Origin: Anoplopoma fimbria
Lineage: Eukaryota > Chordata > Actinopteri > Perciformes > Anoplopomatidae
DNA: 64,000 nucleotides
NCBI RefSeq assembly: GCF_027596085.1
Contig: NC_072452.1
Location: 6,826,790-6,890,789, forward strand
Reading direction: 5' to 3'
Made by a program: the position numbers and the translations under genes. Every line of letters starts with the position of its first letter. Position 1 is the stretch's first letter. Below the pieces are notes generated by a model. It did no database searches. It was given only the letters and a program-made list of their open reading frames with translations, and was not told the DNA's origin. Shown here piece by piece: positions 11,284 to 23,176 of the stretch.

Positions 11284-11792
11284 CCAGACGGACACAGTTT
11301 CTTCCAGATAAAGGTTTTTCTCCTGTCAAAAAAAATGACAGATAATAAGAGCTGATATGAGAGAATAGCAAGCCTTATGGCATCACTCTTGCTTTTTTTT
11401 TGTGTCTTTTGTACACTCCAAATCCCTAACACACACGCCCTAACACACACACACACACACACACACACTGCTAATCTGTATTGGGGGGGGGGTTGTGGAA
11501 GAGAGGGAGCAGGTGGAAGGATAAAGACGAGTTTCTGTGTGTTTCATTTTCTATTTTTGTATAAATAACTAGTGTGCTCTTATTAGAGACAGCCCCTTCC
11601 TTCCAACACCCCCCCCTAAAAGACACACGCACACACACACGCATATTACACATCACACATCACACACACACACACTGTTCATGCAGACAGATTATGTCTC
11701 AGACAGTCAGAGCTCCTGCCTTCAATTAACCTCACAAAGACAGGATCACTTACACACACATTTGATGTTAGCAGGAGGGAAACAATAAAGAG

Positions 11793-11806
11793 GTGTGTGT
11801 GTGTGA

Positions 11807-11881
<75 letters not shown>
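11793..11881 (+). repeat. (GT)n microsatellite
   Basis: About 43 GT units with one GAGTAT interruption near the start. Confidence 0.95.
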
Positions 11882-12599
11882 TGTCAGAGGTTGCCATGTA
11901 TACAACACGCAGGCTCTACTAGACGTGATACAATAGTCAATTTATTAGTGGAGGACACATGTAATTTACTCTGTGCAAACATTCCTGTGTATCACCCACT
12001 TTGTTCAAACTGAATATATAAGCACATTCACAAGATGCTGTTTCTGCTACAACTGTAAAAAAAAAAAAAAAACTAACCCCCCCCCCAAAAAAAAAAACAG
12101 GAAAGGTAGAATGTGCCACTGTGCAGTCTTAAGAAATAACTACTGGAGGAGAAGTTAATAAAAAACAATTGTCTTTACATTTGACCGGGACATTTTATAG
12201 GCCGGTGAGGTGAGGTTCAGATAGCAGCAGTGCTAAAGAAGGCTACAGCGATGGCAAGGTGCTGCTGTAAATTTAGGATTTATTGGCACCCACTGATAGT
12301 AAGTGCTGCTATTTGAATGGCTGTTTGCGAAACACAACAATAGAAAACTGTTTATAAGTTGCTTCTACCAGTTCTTACACTTTCTGGTGTGCACAAACGT
12401 GAACTGCGCCATGACTGCGTTTGAGGAGAGACAGTCAGAAAGTGTGCGTCATTAGTCCTCTCACTGTCTGATTATGTTTATAAAGTCCCTCTAAAGGTTT
12501 TTTGCAGGGAGGGTCCTGGTGGGGTTGGAAGACAAAGACGCTGACCTTGTGGTCCCTGTGCAACGGTTCGCATTCAGATGTTAGTTGTGTGATGTCCCC

Positions 12600-13040
12600 C
12601 ATGTCTCTATATGGACACTATCTAATAAAGCCAAATATTTCTCCCTAAAAAAGAGCCCTTTGCCCACCCTAGTGCTACATTTACATTGATTATAGAGCAA
12701 CAGAGTGCAGTTTACGTTCCCCCTTTGTGTGTGTTGTCAGTGAAGCGTCTTCTTCATTTTTGCAGCCCCACTTTCTTGCTCAAGGCCGCAGCTCCGCACA
12801 GCTCCGCACAGCTCTTATACGGCGGTTACAGCTGATAAGGCTGAAAAAAACGACGGCTGCGGCGTGGAAGCGTAGCACCCACCCTATTGTTACCCCTCAG
12901 GTAAACACTGTAAGCACCTTTGCCGTTGTTTGCACCGTTAGCTGTGAGCTGCTGGCTTAGCCTGCGCCCTGTTGGGAGCCGTTGAGAGCCAATAGAAATG
13001 CTCCAAATCTCAAACGTTGCACATGTAGCTCATAAGCGGA
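12600..13040. repeat. Probable old interspersed element
   Basis: It is a GC-richer island in AT-rich DNA, with a short CAGCTCCGCA duplication near 12787-12810 and the words GGAAGCGTAGCACCCACC and GTTACCCCTCAG. I associate these with a dispersed teleost sequence. Its ends are not defined and no TSD was found. Confidence 0.3.
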
Positions 13041-15724
13041 AATGAAAAGACTGAGAGAACCTGTTAACTCCACTTAAAATGTAGTCTCATTTATAAAGCA
13101 TTTAACATGTGTATATGTTTTTAATAGTTGTGATTTATCAAATGTATTTCTCTTTGAAAAATCTGGTTTGTCTATTCAAGATAATATACGGTGATGTGGA
13201 AATGACAGTGAAAATGGTCAAGAAAGTTTATTTACACACAAATTCTCAAAGTTTATATTTCTAAAAGTGGGTTCCCAGAAAATAGGTTTTAGAAATGCTG
13301 TCTTACGATGACAGTTGGTCCAACCGACTCTGGCACAGTGTAGTTATTATGTCAAACTAGCCATGTATAAGCTAAGTTAGCGTCAGCGTACAGGAACTAA
13401 ACGTCCCCCCAAAAATGTCCAAAACCAACACAGAGCATCTGTCTGTGTGTTAGTGTTGGGGTTCAAAGGTCAGCGGCTGTGGCAGAGCTGTCTCCAGTAA
13501 ATACAGCAGCGCGATTGATGTAGCACACAACATTAATAATTTTTTCTTCATTCACCTGCTGCTGATCTGTAGGGGAATGTAAAGCTGTTTTTTTTCCAGT
13601 CTGTGTGTTTGTGGCACACACAACACTACCTGGTTAGGACACACACACACATATACACACACAGATCAGTGTTTACACCCAGTGTAAACTCTTGTAGCTG
13701 ACTGTCAAACAGACCAAATCCAGTGCAGATACAGTACAATCCATTTGAGGTAAAAAAAATAAAAACAAAGAGCTTTGAATGGAGACGGGCAGGAAGTGTG
13801 GACAGACAGAACAGAGGAGACGCTGCTTTGGGCTTGTGTCTCAACCAATGCTTTCCTTCTTCTCTACTGTATGTCTTTATTTTCCTTTAACATCCCCCTA
13901 CACACACACCCACACACCCACACACCCTTCCTTCCCCCCCAGAACTTCTTTCATTTCTGCTGAAGGAGAGGAAGAGGAGACCGAGGAGAGAGGAGGGGGG
14001 TTGCGATTAGTTTCAGGGTTCCAGCCCTCTTGATTGGCAGCTGGCAGCATATGGAGCTGTGAGGAAGGTTTGCCCACGCTCACTTCTGAGGAAACAAATA
14101 TTTGCCTGAAGGGGGAGAGAAAGAGAGAGAGAGAGAGCGGGTGAGAAAAAAAATATTAATTAGTTTGCAGACGCACCGAGAGATAAAAGTCGGCAAGACG
14201 TATCCATCAAAAGGCTGCAGAGTTAGCTGCAAAATGGAAATTTTCCCCAAGTTGACATATCCAGTAGGCTGCTGGCAGGGCTGAGGGGGAGAACACGTGC
14301 GCGCTGGGAAAAGCACCGAGGTGCACAACACAACAGCCCCAACGTGGAGTCTACATTAACATCTGTGCATACGTTAACATATTCTGAGTGGAATTAACAT
14401 TTAGGCAGGCATCTTCCACGCTTGAGAAACATCTCTCGAGCTAGCCCCCTCCAATTATTTCTTAATTATCGTTCTCCACATCCGACCAGAGTTGTGCGTG
14501 GAGATAAAAATCCACACATATGCAACACATCAGACGCACTCAAAGTAAACATACAGATGCCAGTTAAGACGTGTTTGCCGTCACCACGTGATTCCAAACC
14601 AACATAGAGGATAATGGCTTTGTGAAGATATACATTCGGATTCAGATATATCAGTTATATTTGCTTGGAGTTGATTCTCTCACATAAACGCCTACAAGTA
14701 CTGCTCTACTCTTTGTCTTTAATGGACACTGTCAAGTTTTACTGCTTTGCATCAAGGAATCTAGCAGAATGTCAGTGACTGTGTAAACAGTTTGAGTTAT
14801 ACAACGGGAAATATGTTTAATTTCCAAGATGCTAAAAATTTTAAATCTCATATCTGGAGCAAGGAAGGGTTTGCCAGGTTAGTTTAAAACATGAAAACAG
14901 ATAGCTAAGTTGAGTGGAAAATAAATTGAAAATGTAATAAATGGCTTTAAAGCTCAGTAATAAGCATGGTATGTTGTTGCTTAAACAACGCACAAAAGGA
15001 AACGACCCTTTGTGTTGTTTACAGAGGTAATTATTTCTTGTTGTCACTGTGAGGTTGCTATGTTTGATACAGTTGAGTCTGCACAGAGACCAAAGCCAAA
15101 GACTGTATGCTAAGTGAAATTACAGTATCTGTCAACCTGCATTGTAGCCAAAGATGCAGTGGCATAAGGAAGTTACCATGGGCCTAAATGCATGCTATTT
15201 TGTCTGGAGCCTTAGTGTGCTCTTGTTATTCGGATATTCCATGAAATGGCCATCTCGTCACATCAAGTGGAGACTTGACATTTAGCAACATCAACTGACA
15301 TATTACCCATCAATCCTCTTTGCGTATCTGTTTTTGAAGAAAAATATGAAAATACACTTTTATTTAGTTATAGTTTTTTATAGATTGCTACTGACTATTT
15401 TGCCCCTACAAAATAGCACCTACTGTGATATAACATAGGACCATTTCTCTGTGCCCCCCCTCCTTAGTAGAACTCCAACGTCTATATTTACGCCTCTGCG
15501 CTGAAGTGATGTGGCCTTTAAGATGGAGATATTCATCAATAAATAGCTTGGATGTGAATTCCTTTCTAAACTGCAGCAATTTGTTGGCTTTTACATTTCA
15601 GTTTGGAGCCACTGAATTCACTAATCAGCCCCCCCACCCTCCCAAAATAAGAAAAAAACAGATGAAAGAGACTTGCTTTACTTTGATACATGACGTTCAG
15701 ACACTGACCATGGGATTCATGCGG
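13041..15724. other. Intergenic DNA, mostly unique
   Basis: No gene is supported. There are short CA-rich stretches near 13640-13660 and 13900-13925. From 14140 to 14600 there is complex sequence with several TTAACAT words (near 14355, 14373 and 14394) and CACGTG at 14294-14299 and 14585-14590. This could be regulatory but cannot be judged alone. Confidence 0.4.
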
Positions 15725-16110
15725 CACTGATAAGGTAATTAACGGACTATGATAGTGTAATTAAGCAACATCTGAGAAGAAAGGCTGTTGGAGTGGCGCG
15801 TTGGTGTGGGCGCCCATCAAAGCCCGTGGCACTGCTTTAAAGGGCCCGCTGTCTGTGCACAACATTTGGTGCTAAGGTATCGACAAGGAAAGAGAGAAGG
15901 CTTGTTATGCCATTGAGAATTAGCTGACACCACCATATAACAGCATTGTGATGGAAATCAAATGCAATGCAGTCGTATAAAAATGGACGGAGATCATATC
16001 TGGGGGAACACAGGGGCAGTAACTGATAGCTCCATTGTTAGAGAGCCAAATGGTGTCTCTCTCTCTATCAGTGCTCGGTCTCAACAGATTTCACTGAATA
16101 AATGGAAGTT
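15725..16110. promoter_or_regulatory. Candidate conserved non-coding block
   Basis: The block has balanced composition, no simple repeat or mobile-element mark, and many homeodomain-type cores (GGTAATTAACGG, GTGTAATTAAGC) around GC-rich sequence. It also has CACCATATAACAGC and ATCAAATGCAATGC. This is the texture of an enhancer near a developmental regulator. Conservation is not tested. Confidence 0.35.
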
Positions 16111-16392
16111 GCACGAATTCACTTAGGCATTTTCCTTGCTTTTGCTTAGCTGAGAATGCGTCTTTGTGGGGCTCGTCGTCGGGCCTCGCGGAGCGTACTC
16201 CCTACCTCCCCCCCCCCTCCCCCTCTCCCCCTCTGTGCGCACTGAACCAGCACAAATTCGGTTTTATTGTATTTGTTTGTTTATTTACTCTTATCTCTTT
16301 TCCATTTCAGAGGCTTCCTATCAGAGACCTGCAAACCTCAGAAGCCGAGTGGCAGGGGAGCCGTGGGTTTACATTTGTGTGTGAGTGTGTGG

Positions 16393-16394
<2 letters not shown>

Positions 16395-16467
<73 letters not shown>
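16395..16467 (+). repeat. (GT)n microsatellite
   Basis: About 36 pure GT units. Confidence 0.95.
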
Positions 16468-16469
<2 letters not shown>

Positions 16470-17379
16470 AGGGGATTGGTGTAAAATTAAAATACAAATA
16501 GAAAGGAAACATTGGAATCATCACTTTTGTTATCGCTTGCTATACGGTTTATGGCTCCCACTGTTAACAAACTCCTCCAGGGTGATGAAACAGAAAGCGC
16601 TGAAATGTACTTACTTCATGACTCAGAGAATATTTTTTAAGTTATATTATGAACACATGGCGAGGCTGCAATGGGTGTGAAACTCATTTTAGGCATTAGA
16701 TGAAAAAAACATTCATTGCATCCAACAATGATGAGTACCTTCACAGAGTTGTTTAACATATTTAATTCTTAGCCAAGTCAATAGGATTTACCACCTGATG
16801 TTATAGAACTCCACCTATCATACCTTATGGATAAAACTGATCAGTTTGAGCTTCATCCGTATTGGGTTACTAAGCAAGTGTTGTAGTTTCCTAACCGTAA
16901 TCATACCTTGGTTGTCCTGCCATGAGAGTTCTTGACATTAGAATTAACAAAAAATGTTTTCCCAATTTTATTTAAGCTAAATGTTACATTGCATGGAACC
17001 AGAAGACATAGAGGACCATTTACAAACATGCCGACTGAAGCAGTTCTGCCTTGAACACACCTTCAAGTTTCCACAAGACTAAAGCATTAGTTACAATTTT
17101 GGAGGCGGCGCCACGTTTATTCCTATATAAGTTGCTCAGTGGTGTTTGAGGCAAAAAAAGTTTCACCTCTGAATATAATTCGGATGAAAATACCCAGGTC
17201 TCTCCCAGCGATGTTCTGCATTATGGGGCCCTTAACTCTGCCTACCAGCCCTCGGTCTAGCCTGGAGCTCATTCACATGAACGGAGGAAGGAAAATGACT
17301 CTAGATTCGACTATTAGTCTTAAAAGTTGTAAAACGCACTGCTAGCCAAATCCAGCTAGCCAGAGTTATTCCCCTTCCT

Positions 17380-17650
17380 GGCAGTCTGGGGGACAGTAAT
17401 GCACGATTGGTTTTTACATCCTGACAGCAATAAATGGATGAAAGAAGCCGTTTATGTGTCAAGCGAAAGCCTAAAGTATGTGAGTACGGAGAGCTAGGTT
17501 GCACTGAGGGCTGGCAGTCTGGGTTAAAGGAAACACTATACTCGATTGGGGACAGTAATGCTCAATGAGGCAGCGGCAGGACTGGTTGATGGACCATCGT
17601 CGAGGGGGTGGGGGCAGGAGTCCTGAAGGGTGGGGGAAGCCTAAAGTATG
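17380..17650 (+). repeat. Imperfect direct duplication, two units
   Basis: Unit 1 (17380-17480) and unit 2 (17513-17650) share the ordered blocks GGCAGTCTGGG, GGGACAGTAATGC and AAGCCTAAAGTATG. The spacing between the blocks differs (101 against 138 bp). The units are probably part of a larger old interspersed element that starts near 17240. Confidence 0.6.
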
Positions 17651-17697
17651 AATTGGCCTTAAGAGTCTCTGCAAGGCTGTACTTTTGGCTTAATGTG

Positions 17698-17885
17698 AAC
17701 GTGCGCATGCTAACATGCACACAGCGACAAAGCTAACGCTGATGCTGTTGTTTAGCAGGTGTCAAACTTACCATGTTCCCCATCTTAGTTTAGCATGTTA
17801 GCATGCTAACATTTGCACTGAACAGTAGCACTGAACATAAAGTAAAGCTGAGGCCAAAGGGAATGTAATTACTTTTGCAGTTATT
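17698..17885 (+). repeat. TTAGCATGCTAAC-type teleost repeat, copy 2
   Basis: GTTAGCATGCTAACATTTGC, then GCACTGAACATAAAGTAAAG and GCTGAGGCCAAAGGGAATGT, parallel the copy at 3285-3475. Confidence 0.55.
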
Positions 17886-18728
17886 ATGAAATGACACAAG
17901 TGGAAAAATGCTAACAATCATTCTATCAGGCCTAAGTGGTCTAGTACCTTTATGAAATGTATTTATGTTTTGGGAGGAAAGAAGCATTTGGAGAGGTTAA
18001 GGAATGAGAGCAGAGGTCGCAAGCCAAATTCAAATAGGTGATAACATGCCACACATCTTAGACCACCAGGCCAAAGGGATAACCCTATTTTAAGGCATAA
18101 CTTAAGAATGGAGTGCACCAAAATTAGGTTTCTTTAAAAGTGGACAATAAGTCGCCTGAAATCATGTAACAGCCATGCAACCTTAACTTTCCCCTCAGAC
18201 ATCAAAATGCGAGACCATAATTTTTTTAATGCTTTTATTTCAAAGAGTACTTGCAAAACGATCTGTTTCTGCTGGATGAATTGTCAACGTAGTGTGGGTG
18301 GAGGGCCAGAGAGAGAAAAAAGGGAGGGCTTTTTCAAATGTATCCACATTAGCATTATGTCCATGGCCTTAAACCGAATTACATCTGGTGCGTTCACATG
18401 CTCCAGGTGTTGTTTGTTTGATCGCGTCTATGCCAAAAGAAGAAGCCTGTGAGTCACAATGGGAGCATGACGGAGCACAAAGTTAACTTTAAACTAGTTT
18501 AACTCTGCGGAGATGAAGCTAACGTTCAACCCTGACAGGAAATCACATGACGTTATTGATAGAAGACAAATGTGGTTATTCTTCTATGTCTCAACCAGAC
18601 ACTTTTTGATTTGATTTTACTTGGAGCGTCCTCACACACTGGTGGTTTAAGACGGTGCCATAAAGAAGCATAAAGTCCCATCAATCACTGCCTCATTACC
18701 ACCACCGACCCGTCACCCCAAGTACTTA

Positions 18729-18731
<3 letters not shown>
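17886..18731. other. Intergenic DNA, no gene seen
   Basis: AT-rich sequence without supported ORFs or element borders. Confidence 0.5.

Positions 18732-18792
<61 letters not shown>
18732..18792 (+). repeat. (GT)n microsatellite
   Basis: About 30 GT units. Confidence 0.95.
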
Positions 18793-18794
<2 letters not shown>

Positions 18795-19208
18795 TGTGAG
18801 TCTCTGGTCCACTCAGGAGGAGAGAGCGAGCGATCTCGCCAGGATCTGAACTGCCTCTTTGATCTCCCAAAGCCAAACAGAGGGAGAGAGACGCTCGCCC
18901 CTCACAGAGAGGATTAAATATCCCTGAGTCGGGACATCACAACTCCCTCTCGCCGCCGCTCCCCCTCCCTCCCCCCCATCCCTCTTTCCTCCGCTCCCTT
19001 TCCTCCTCCCGTCTACCCTGGTTATCACTGAGTCTCCAGAGGGGCTGTGGGGAGAGGAGAGCGAGCGAGGAGGAGAAGGGGAGAACAGAAAAGTAAAGGA
19101 GAGACTGTGCAGTTTTTAAAAAGCCAAGAGGACATCTGGGTCCACGAGGACTTTGACTGTTTCACCCACACAGGGTCAGAGTCTGGATAGGTCACCGCTC
19201 TGCCCCGG

Positions 19209-19211
<3 letters not shown>

Positions 19212-19278
<67 letters not shown>
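19212..19278 (+). repeat. (CT)n-(GT)n compound microsatellite
   Basis: About 25 CT units, then 8 GT units. The purine/pyrimidine tract is mirror-symmetric. Confidence 0.95.
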
Positions 19279-19727
19279 TAGGTCGTCATAAAGAAAAAGT
19301 GTTTGTTTAAGAGAGTGGGGAGGGTGGAGGGGATGGAGGGACGTTTAAACGGCCACATGAAAGCTTACAGGAGGCCTGAGCTGTTGTGCTAAACCCGGTA
19401 TATTCGGAGGTGCCCCGCGTTACTTCCGTCCCACACACATCTCTCAGAGATTCTTTCATTAAAGGCTTTTCCTTTAAGAGGGTTTGCTCCAGACAAAAAG
19501 TGAAAATGTGATTTACACTGCGTTTCAACAGGATATTACTTTTATAACAGCTAATGTACGTTTCCAAGCAAGAAGGCCACTTTAATTCTGTCTATGTTTA
19601 TGTCGCTCTTTTTATTATTTTATTTCTCTTTAAAATGACTCTCTGTTTGAAGGTGTCGGGGTTAATATGGACGATACTTTGGCAACATATCACATGGTAA
19701 GAAAGTTACAGGTGATGGTGCATCATT

Positions 19728-19810
19728 CAGATCAGAATCGGTTTATTGCCAAGTACGTTTGCACAGACAAGGAATTTGTCTTGATGATTGGTGCATATTC
19801 TTCTGACAAC
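19728..19810 (-). mobile_element. Teleost LINE-tail fragment
   Basis: The words CAGAATCGGTTTATTGCCAA and GTACGTTTGCACAGACAAGG followed by AATTTGTCTTGATGATTGG match a widely dispersed fish repeat that I recognise. I did not find a target duplication. Confidence 0.5.
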
Positions 19811-20650
19811 CGAGCAATGAAATAAGAAAACCAAGGATGTAACTTAGAGTCCTGAGAGGAAAGACTGAAAACACTGCAAACATGGAATTATTTCTGGTGA
19901 TCTACCTGTGATGGTGATACACTAACCCTTGAACCAGCACCAGCAATCTTTTTGGCACTGGTGTAATGTGGTATGGGAAGATTTGTCAAAGGAATAGTCA
20001 AAAAAGCGTCTGAAGTGGGACATGTTGGTGTTATAAACTGGAACTGCTGGTGTTATTTTAGATTTTATTATGATTCTGTCATATGTATAAATATATATAT
20101 ATATATATTAATATATATTAACAGCACTGCACAGCATATATTCAGATACAAAGTACAGATTAGTAGTGTAGTGAACTAACCGCTGCATATTCATTCACAG
20201 ATAATGATTAAATGTTCAGTTCGGTATCAAGCATGTATCACTACACGACTAACACAGCACTCTTATCCATGTCATACAAAAACAGCCCACATAAGCCCAC
20301 AGTATTCCTTATCTAGCTAATTATTAAAGCCAATTACTTATTATACAGAGGAGCTTAAATGCAAAAACATGGATGAAGAAATTGAAACAAGAAGCCAGAT
20401 GATCTTCTGCATGGGCTTCCATTACAACCCACACATGGTAGAATACATGACTCAACCATAAATGAAGTATTTTGGAAAAGTCAAAGTTCTCTGTGGTACC
20501 ATCTGTGTCTGAGAGTTCAGTGTAGAAAATAAACAAACATAATGAAATTACAACACACAGACCATATGACAAAACTGATGGAAGAGATGGATCCAGGAAG
20601 ATGTCAAAACTGAAGCACATTATGCCCACAGAAGGGAGAATAAAACAAAC

Positions 20651-20657
<7 letters not shown>

Positions 20658-20706
<49 letters not shown>
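20658..20706 (+). repeat. (GACA)n tetranucleotide repeat
   Basis: About 12 pure GACA units. They give artefactual Arg-Gln-Thr-Asp and Leu-Ser-Val-Cys frames. Confidence 0.95.
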
Positions 20707-20707
<1 letters not shown>

Positions 20708-20839
20708 GGCAGAGATGGGTCTGAAGATGGCCGATCGCCCAGCACAGAGACACCTGAGGGAGAGAGAGAGAGACACAGCCGTGTTTATGGGACATAAGCA
20801 GCAGAGGGTTGTTGAGAAGCGGTGGCTTAAAGTTAATTA

Positions 20840-21520
20840 TATTCTTGTCGGCAGGGCTACTATAGGCTTAAATGATACATCGAGACTGAGACCGACCTGC
20901 CAGCCGGATAATAAAAGAATAAGCAACAAAATGAAAGTTGAGGCAAAAAGATTGATTTTGAGTTTGGATTTAAAGGCCTCAACATCATCAGACTGTCTGG
21001 TGTCCATATGGTTATTCCAGAGGAAGGGGGCATGATAGGAAACAGGCCTTTTGCCTGGCAGGTGCCTTGTCTCTCACTCTGGGGACAGACAGGGGCCCTG
21101 AATTCTGAGAGAGGAGAGTCCTGATTGGGATATAAGGTTACAGGAGATCAGACAGGTAGGAAGGGGCCTGCCCATTTACAAATTCTGTAAGTCATCAGAA
21201 GGACCTCAAAGTCTGGTCTGACTTTGATCAATGCAATGAATAGAAAACTGGTGTGATATGTTCACATCTTCTAGGTTTATTTAAGACTCTCGCTGCAGGG
21301 ATCTGAACCATTTGAAGACTTTGAAGTACTAGAACATGGCAACAAAACGTTACAACAATCCAGCCTGGATGATGCAAAGGCACAATTTAGGATCATCAGA
21401 CATTGATAAAAGAAGAGCTGACTTTTAACTGTGTTGTGTAGGTAAAGGCCATGGTTTCTTTAAATCATGACAACTGGTGTTCTGGGTTTTGATAACTTTA
21501 GCCATAAAGGAGTTACAGGA
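20840..21520 (+). mobile_element. Degenerate interspersed element, about 0.7 kb
   Basis: In order: TTTAAAGGCCTCAACATCAT, GACTGTCTGGTGTCCATATG, GTTATTCCAGAGGAAGGGGG, GGGATATAAGG, GGTAGGAAGGGGCCTGCCCA, ATCTGAACCATTTGAAGACT and ATCCAGCCTGGATGATGCAA. I recognise this order from a common teleost repeat. Frameshifts and gaps make it non-functional; class and borders are uncertain. Confidence 0.5.
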
Positions 21521-21939
21521 CTTGCTAAAACTCCACAACTTACATAAATGGTCTTATAAAAGTACTAGGCTTATAGATGGTGTTACCATACAGTACAATT
21601 AGTTAACTTCCCTTGTTGTTTTATTTGAATGATGTTGCTAACTTTTTAAAGTTTGATTATTGGCAGGCCAAAGTTTGATTAGCATCTCTCTTTAAACAGA
21701 GTCCTGAGCATTCAGTTTCACAGAGTGACCTGGTAAGTAGGCTACTTGATTGTCCCCTAACATAACAGTGAAGTGCGTGACATTCAGCACATCATGTAGC
21801 CTGATCCTGAAGAACAATGTCTAATCTGTAGAAAACCAATGAAAAGTAGAGAGGCTGTGACAATAACAATGTGAAAATTACAAGCAGTGTTACACTATGT
21901 GACAAAGATATGGTTCAGCATTTTATCAAATGGCAGAGT

Positions 21940-22930
21940 TGGAAGTAAGGAAATACATCGAGGCGTCGATATTAACATGGTTGGAAAGAACAAATTACAT
22001 TTACTCTGGTCACTGTAAAAAAGTTTTTGACTTTTTGGAGTATATTTCTAAATCGGTAATTTGACTTTTGCTTGAGTAACTACTATTTGTACAATTTGTA
22101 TATTGTGTAAAAAATTGTACAAATGTAAAAATAAAAAAAACACGTTACAAAGTCCTGATAAACTATGTGAGAATGGAACAGTTGAAATGAGATAAATCAG
22201 CTGCTGCAACAGAAGAGAAGCTGCAGGTGTGTCTGATGACGCGGGGGGGCGGAGCTTCATGTCCAGAGAGGTGACAACCCGGAAATGATACCTTATAAAT
22301 GTTTGGGTTCAGGGCGACTTCAAGCACAATCACATTACTGATCATGTAGAGGTTGTGGCTATAATAAGAATGACTGTACCTCAGCATAGTGAACACTATC
22401 TCAAATCATCTTAATAAATGACTGATTTAATGCATCACCTGGAACAGGCTACGTGACACACCCACTAAGTTTGTGTGGAATGGGTATACTGGGACAAAGA
22501 GGCCAAGTGGACTGGGTATAATGGGACAAAGAGGCCGAGTGGACTGGGTATACTGGGACAAAGAGGCCGAGTGGACTGGGTATACTGGGACAAAGAGGCC
22601 GAGTGGACTGGGTATACTGGGACAAAGAGGCCGAGTGTACTGGTTAAGTCGTGCTTTCAGAATGAACGAGTGGAGAAGTTGAACCGGGAGCAGACTGTGG
22701 AGGACGATCAGACAGGTGAGCACAACCACACGCTGCTGAACTCTGCTGATGACAGCGTCAATGTTTATGTTGTTTACATGATGTCTGCTTTGGTGATATG
22801 TCATCACCTATACATTTAATCTACCTACTTTTTACTTTTATTTAGGCACATTATTGCAAAATTACTTTTACTTGAGCAAAATGTATTTTAAGTAACAGTA
22901 CTTTTACTTGAATACAATATTCTAGTACTC
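21940..22930. mobile_element. Possible non-autonomous element with ACTTTTACTTGAG arms
   Basis: The left part (about 21980-22130) has ATTACATTTACTC and TTTTGCTTGAGTAACTACT. The right part (22820-22930) has ATTACTTTTACTTGAGCAAA and CAGTACTTTTACTTGAATAC. Such arms are typical of a very common teleost element. Between them lies unrelated sequence including a 32-bp minisatellite, so the two arms may be separate insertions. Confidence 0.35.
22481..22640 (+). repeat. Minisatellite, five copies of a 32-bp unit
   Basis: Units start at 22481, 22513, 22545, 22577 and 22609 with the core GGGTATACTGGGACAAAGAG. Unit 2 has TATAATGGG, unit 1 has GGCCAAG in place of GGCCGAG, and unit 5 ends GTGTAC. No repeat lies between distinct spacers, so this is not CRISPR. 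Confidence 0.92.
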
Positions 22931-23129
22931 TTTCTGCTTTCTCCAAAATGGCAGTAATAGTTAGTTTGCATTAGGAGACCTAGCTGCCCTTCTGGGAGAA
23001 AACCATCTAACCAAATGATTTTCCATTCCCTTCCTTTTTTTAATTTTACAAGTGCTGAAAAGATTCTTTCCAAATCTTCAGCTTTGTCTGAATCCTTTTA
23101 GCGTGAGTGTGTATGCATTCAACATACGT

Positions 23130-23131
<2 letters not shown>

Positions 23132-23169
<38 letters not shown>
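23132..23169 (+). repeat. (GT)n microsatellite
   Basis: About 19 GT units. Confidence 0.9.

Positions 23170-23176
<7 letters not shown>

Noticed and set aside
12727..12960. 77-codon frame with Arg/Leu-rich sequence
   Set aside because: It sits in a probable old dispersed element and has no recognised protein match or splice context.
22481..22640. Possible CRISPR array
   Set aside because: Units are directly joined without variable spacers and the genome is eukaryotic.
22475..22819. 114-codon frame across the 32-bp minisatellite
   Set aside because: Most of the length comes from the repeat read in shifting phase; no family resemblance.
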